A stretch of 15,226 bases of DNA from CAYLLT01 sp964591605 (GTDB lineage Bacteria; Planctomycetota; Phycisphaerae; UBA1845; PWPN01): positions 1-15,226 of the forward strand of contig CAZQEN010000178.1 of the NCBI GenBank assembly GCA_964591605.1, written 5' to 3'. Positions 14,301 to 15,226 of the stretch are shown piece by piece; the first letter of the stretch is position 1; every line of letters begins with the position of its first letter. The notes below the pieces were generated by a model, which saw nothing but the letters and a program-made list of their open reading frames with translations, was not told the DNA's origin and made no database searches. A program made the position numbers and the translations under genes.

Positions 14301-15226
14301 TCAGGACTGGTTCAACCGCTTGATCAGGCTGGTCAGGTCCCGCTTGACATCGCTGGTGCTTTTCCCGCTGAGCGTGTCGGTGCCGGTGATCGTGAGCGTC
14401 CCTTCGGCCGTGAGGCCGTACCTGACGGTGACGCGATCCTCGATGCGGCCAGGCGGCAGGCCGTCCAGAAGCAACTCGCCAATGAGCGTGCAGTCGGCAG
14501 GCAGAGCCTTTTCCGGTCCCTGAGCGACGATGATCCGCGCCGCAGACTGTCCGGGTGTTTCCAGCGAGAACAGTTCTTCCTTCTCCGCCGGCAGCGGCGT
14601 GTTGGCGGGGATGATGACGCAGTTACGTGACCCGTCGTGGTGAAGGGCCAGGCAGCCCAGCGGGTGGCTGTTGACGTCGATCATCTTCACGGGCGGGGGC
14701 AGGACCTTCTTGCCCTCGCTGTCCACAGTGATCTGCTTGTCATCGCCGGCCTTGCGGGCCGCGTGAATCGCCGCGCCCATGGCCACCGCCTCGTCGGGCT
14801 GTGCGTCTGTGCGCGGATCCTTGCCGAAGAAGCTCCTGAGCATCTCGCGGACGGCGACGATGCGCGTCGAGCCACCGACCAGCAGCACAGCGCGGATGTC
14901 ACGCGGGGTGAGGTTTGCGGCGGCCAGGGTCCGCTCGGTGATGGTGCGGGTCTTCCCGACAATCGAGGCGATGAGGGCGTTGAAGTCGCGACGAGTCAGC
15001 TCAAAGACCAGGCGCTGACCCTGGGCGGACATCATGAAACTGGCCGTCTCGCTCTGACTCAACGCCTTCTTGGCGGTCTCACACTTGCCCAGGGTCTCCA
15101 GCCAGGCCGGCAGATCGGTATCCGCGCTGATGTCGATGCCGTGCTGGCTCTTGAACGCCGCGATGGCCTTTTCCAGGATCAGATTGTCGATGTCGGATCC
15201 GCCCAGATCGCGATCTCCGTCGGTGG
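14301..15226 (-). CDS. Hsp70/DnaK-like chaperone without C-terminal lid (partial, 5' end outside window)
   Basis: The last 307 codons are present; the gene enters from the right edge, so the N-terminal half is not seen. The visible part begins inside the nucleotide-binding domain with DGDRDLGGSDIDN (residues 2-14 of the visible part), the DnaK-like GDxxLGGxDFD motif. It continues through FELTRRDFNALI and AVLLVGGSTRIVAVREML (the third Hsp70 signature, about 112-129) to DAQPDEAVAMGAAIHAA. The interdomain linker is unusual: VLPPPVKMIDV (about 174-184) with three prolines replaces the acidic-hydrophobic DVLLLDV of DnaK. A beta substrate-binding domain follows (NSHPLGCLAL onward, IIPANTPLPAEKEELFSLET). 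The protein then ends about 10 residues after a short helix, KRDLTSLIKRLNQS. The alpha-helical lid of about 100 residues is missing. It is a divergent Hsp70, distinct from housekeeping DnaK, and heads the VWA/J-like operon. Confidence 0.93.
   Translation of the reverse strand, partial: TDGDRDLGGSDIDNLILEKAIAAFKSQHGIDISADTDLPAWLETLGKCETAKKALSQSETASFMMSAQGQRLVFELTRRDFNALIASIVGKTRTITERTLAAANLTPRDIRAVLLVGGSTRIVAVREMLRSFFGKDPRTDAQPDEAVAMGAAIHAARKAGDDKQITVDSEGKKVLPPPVKMIDVNSHPLGCLALHHDGSRNCVIIPANTPLPAEKEELFSLETPGQSAARIIVAQGPEKALPADCTLIGELLLDGLPPGRIEDRVTVRYGLTAEGTLTITGTDTLSGKSTSDVKRDLTSLIKRLNQS

Overview
The window is GC-rich bacterial DNA with dense coding and high G/C at third codon positions. The gene content suggests a planctomycete, perhaps of the Phycisphaerae type: a MutS2 without a Smr domain, a PEGA-domain envelope protein and a very large AsmA-like protein. 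The taxon is an inference from family memory, because no rRNA or other phylogenetic marker is present.

Left part (1-9356), probably chromosomal backbone. A 69-residue zinc-ribbon protein (282-491, GTG start) is followed by a hairpin and a MutS2-family ATPase (725-2626). Four bases after mutS2 begins a compact HigB/HigA-type toxin-antitoxin operon (2765-3493), whose promoter is overlapped by a perfect 9-bp inverted repeat. Converging on it from the right is a 4.3-kb minus-strand gene for an inner-membrane-anchored AsmA-like protein (3676-8022). This gene is divergent from a YfcE-type phosphodiesterase (8183-8662), whose stop codon overlaps the TTG start of a PEGA-domain protein (8659-9168). 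A good sigma-70-like promoter then precedes a tRNA-Ala(GGC) gene (9357-9429).

Right part (9430-15226), an integrated element. A tyrosine recombinase starts 95 bases after the tRNA, which is the classical layout of an island integrated at a tRNA 3' end. Facing it on the minus strand and overlapping its 3' end is a small excisionase-type HTH protein. Upstream of that, all on the minus strand, are a P-loop ATPase with a DUF3631-like C-terminal region (replication or helicase type), an 81-residue protein of unknown function, a tail-anchored protein with a degenerate J-like domain, a VWA protein with an intact MIDAS motif, and an Hsp70-like protein cut by the window edge. No second att copy is seen, so the element continues to the right.

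The most interesting content is the Hsp70 - VWA - J-like/tail-anchor cluster. The Hsp70 has no C-terminal lid and an unusual proline-rich interdomain linker. The J-like protein has no HPD motif and ends in a membrane anchor, and its start codon overlaps the VWA stop (TAATG). They look like a dedicated chaperone-like, membrane-linked module carried by the element. A protective or stress function is only a hypothesis. The VWA gene and the 81-residue gene share a near-identical short leader, which suggests common regulation or translation control.
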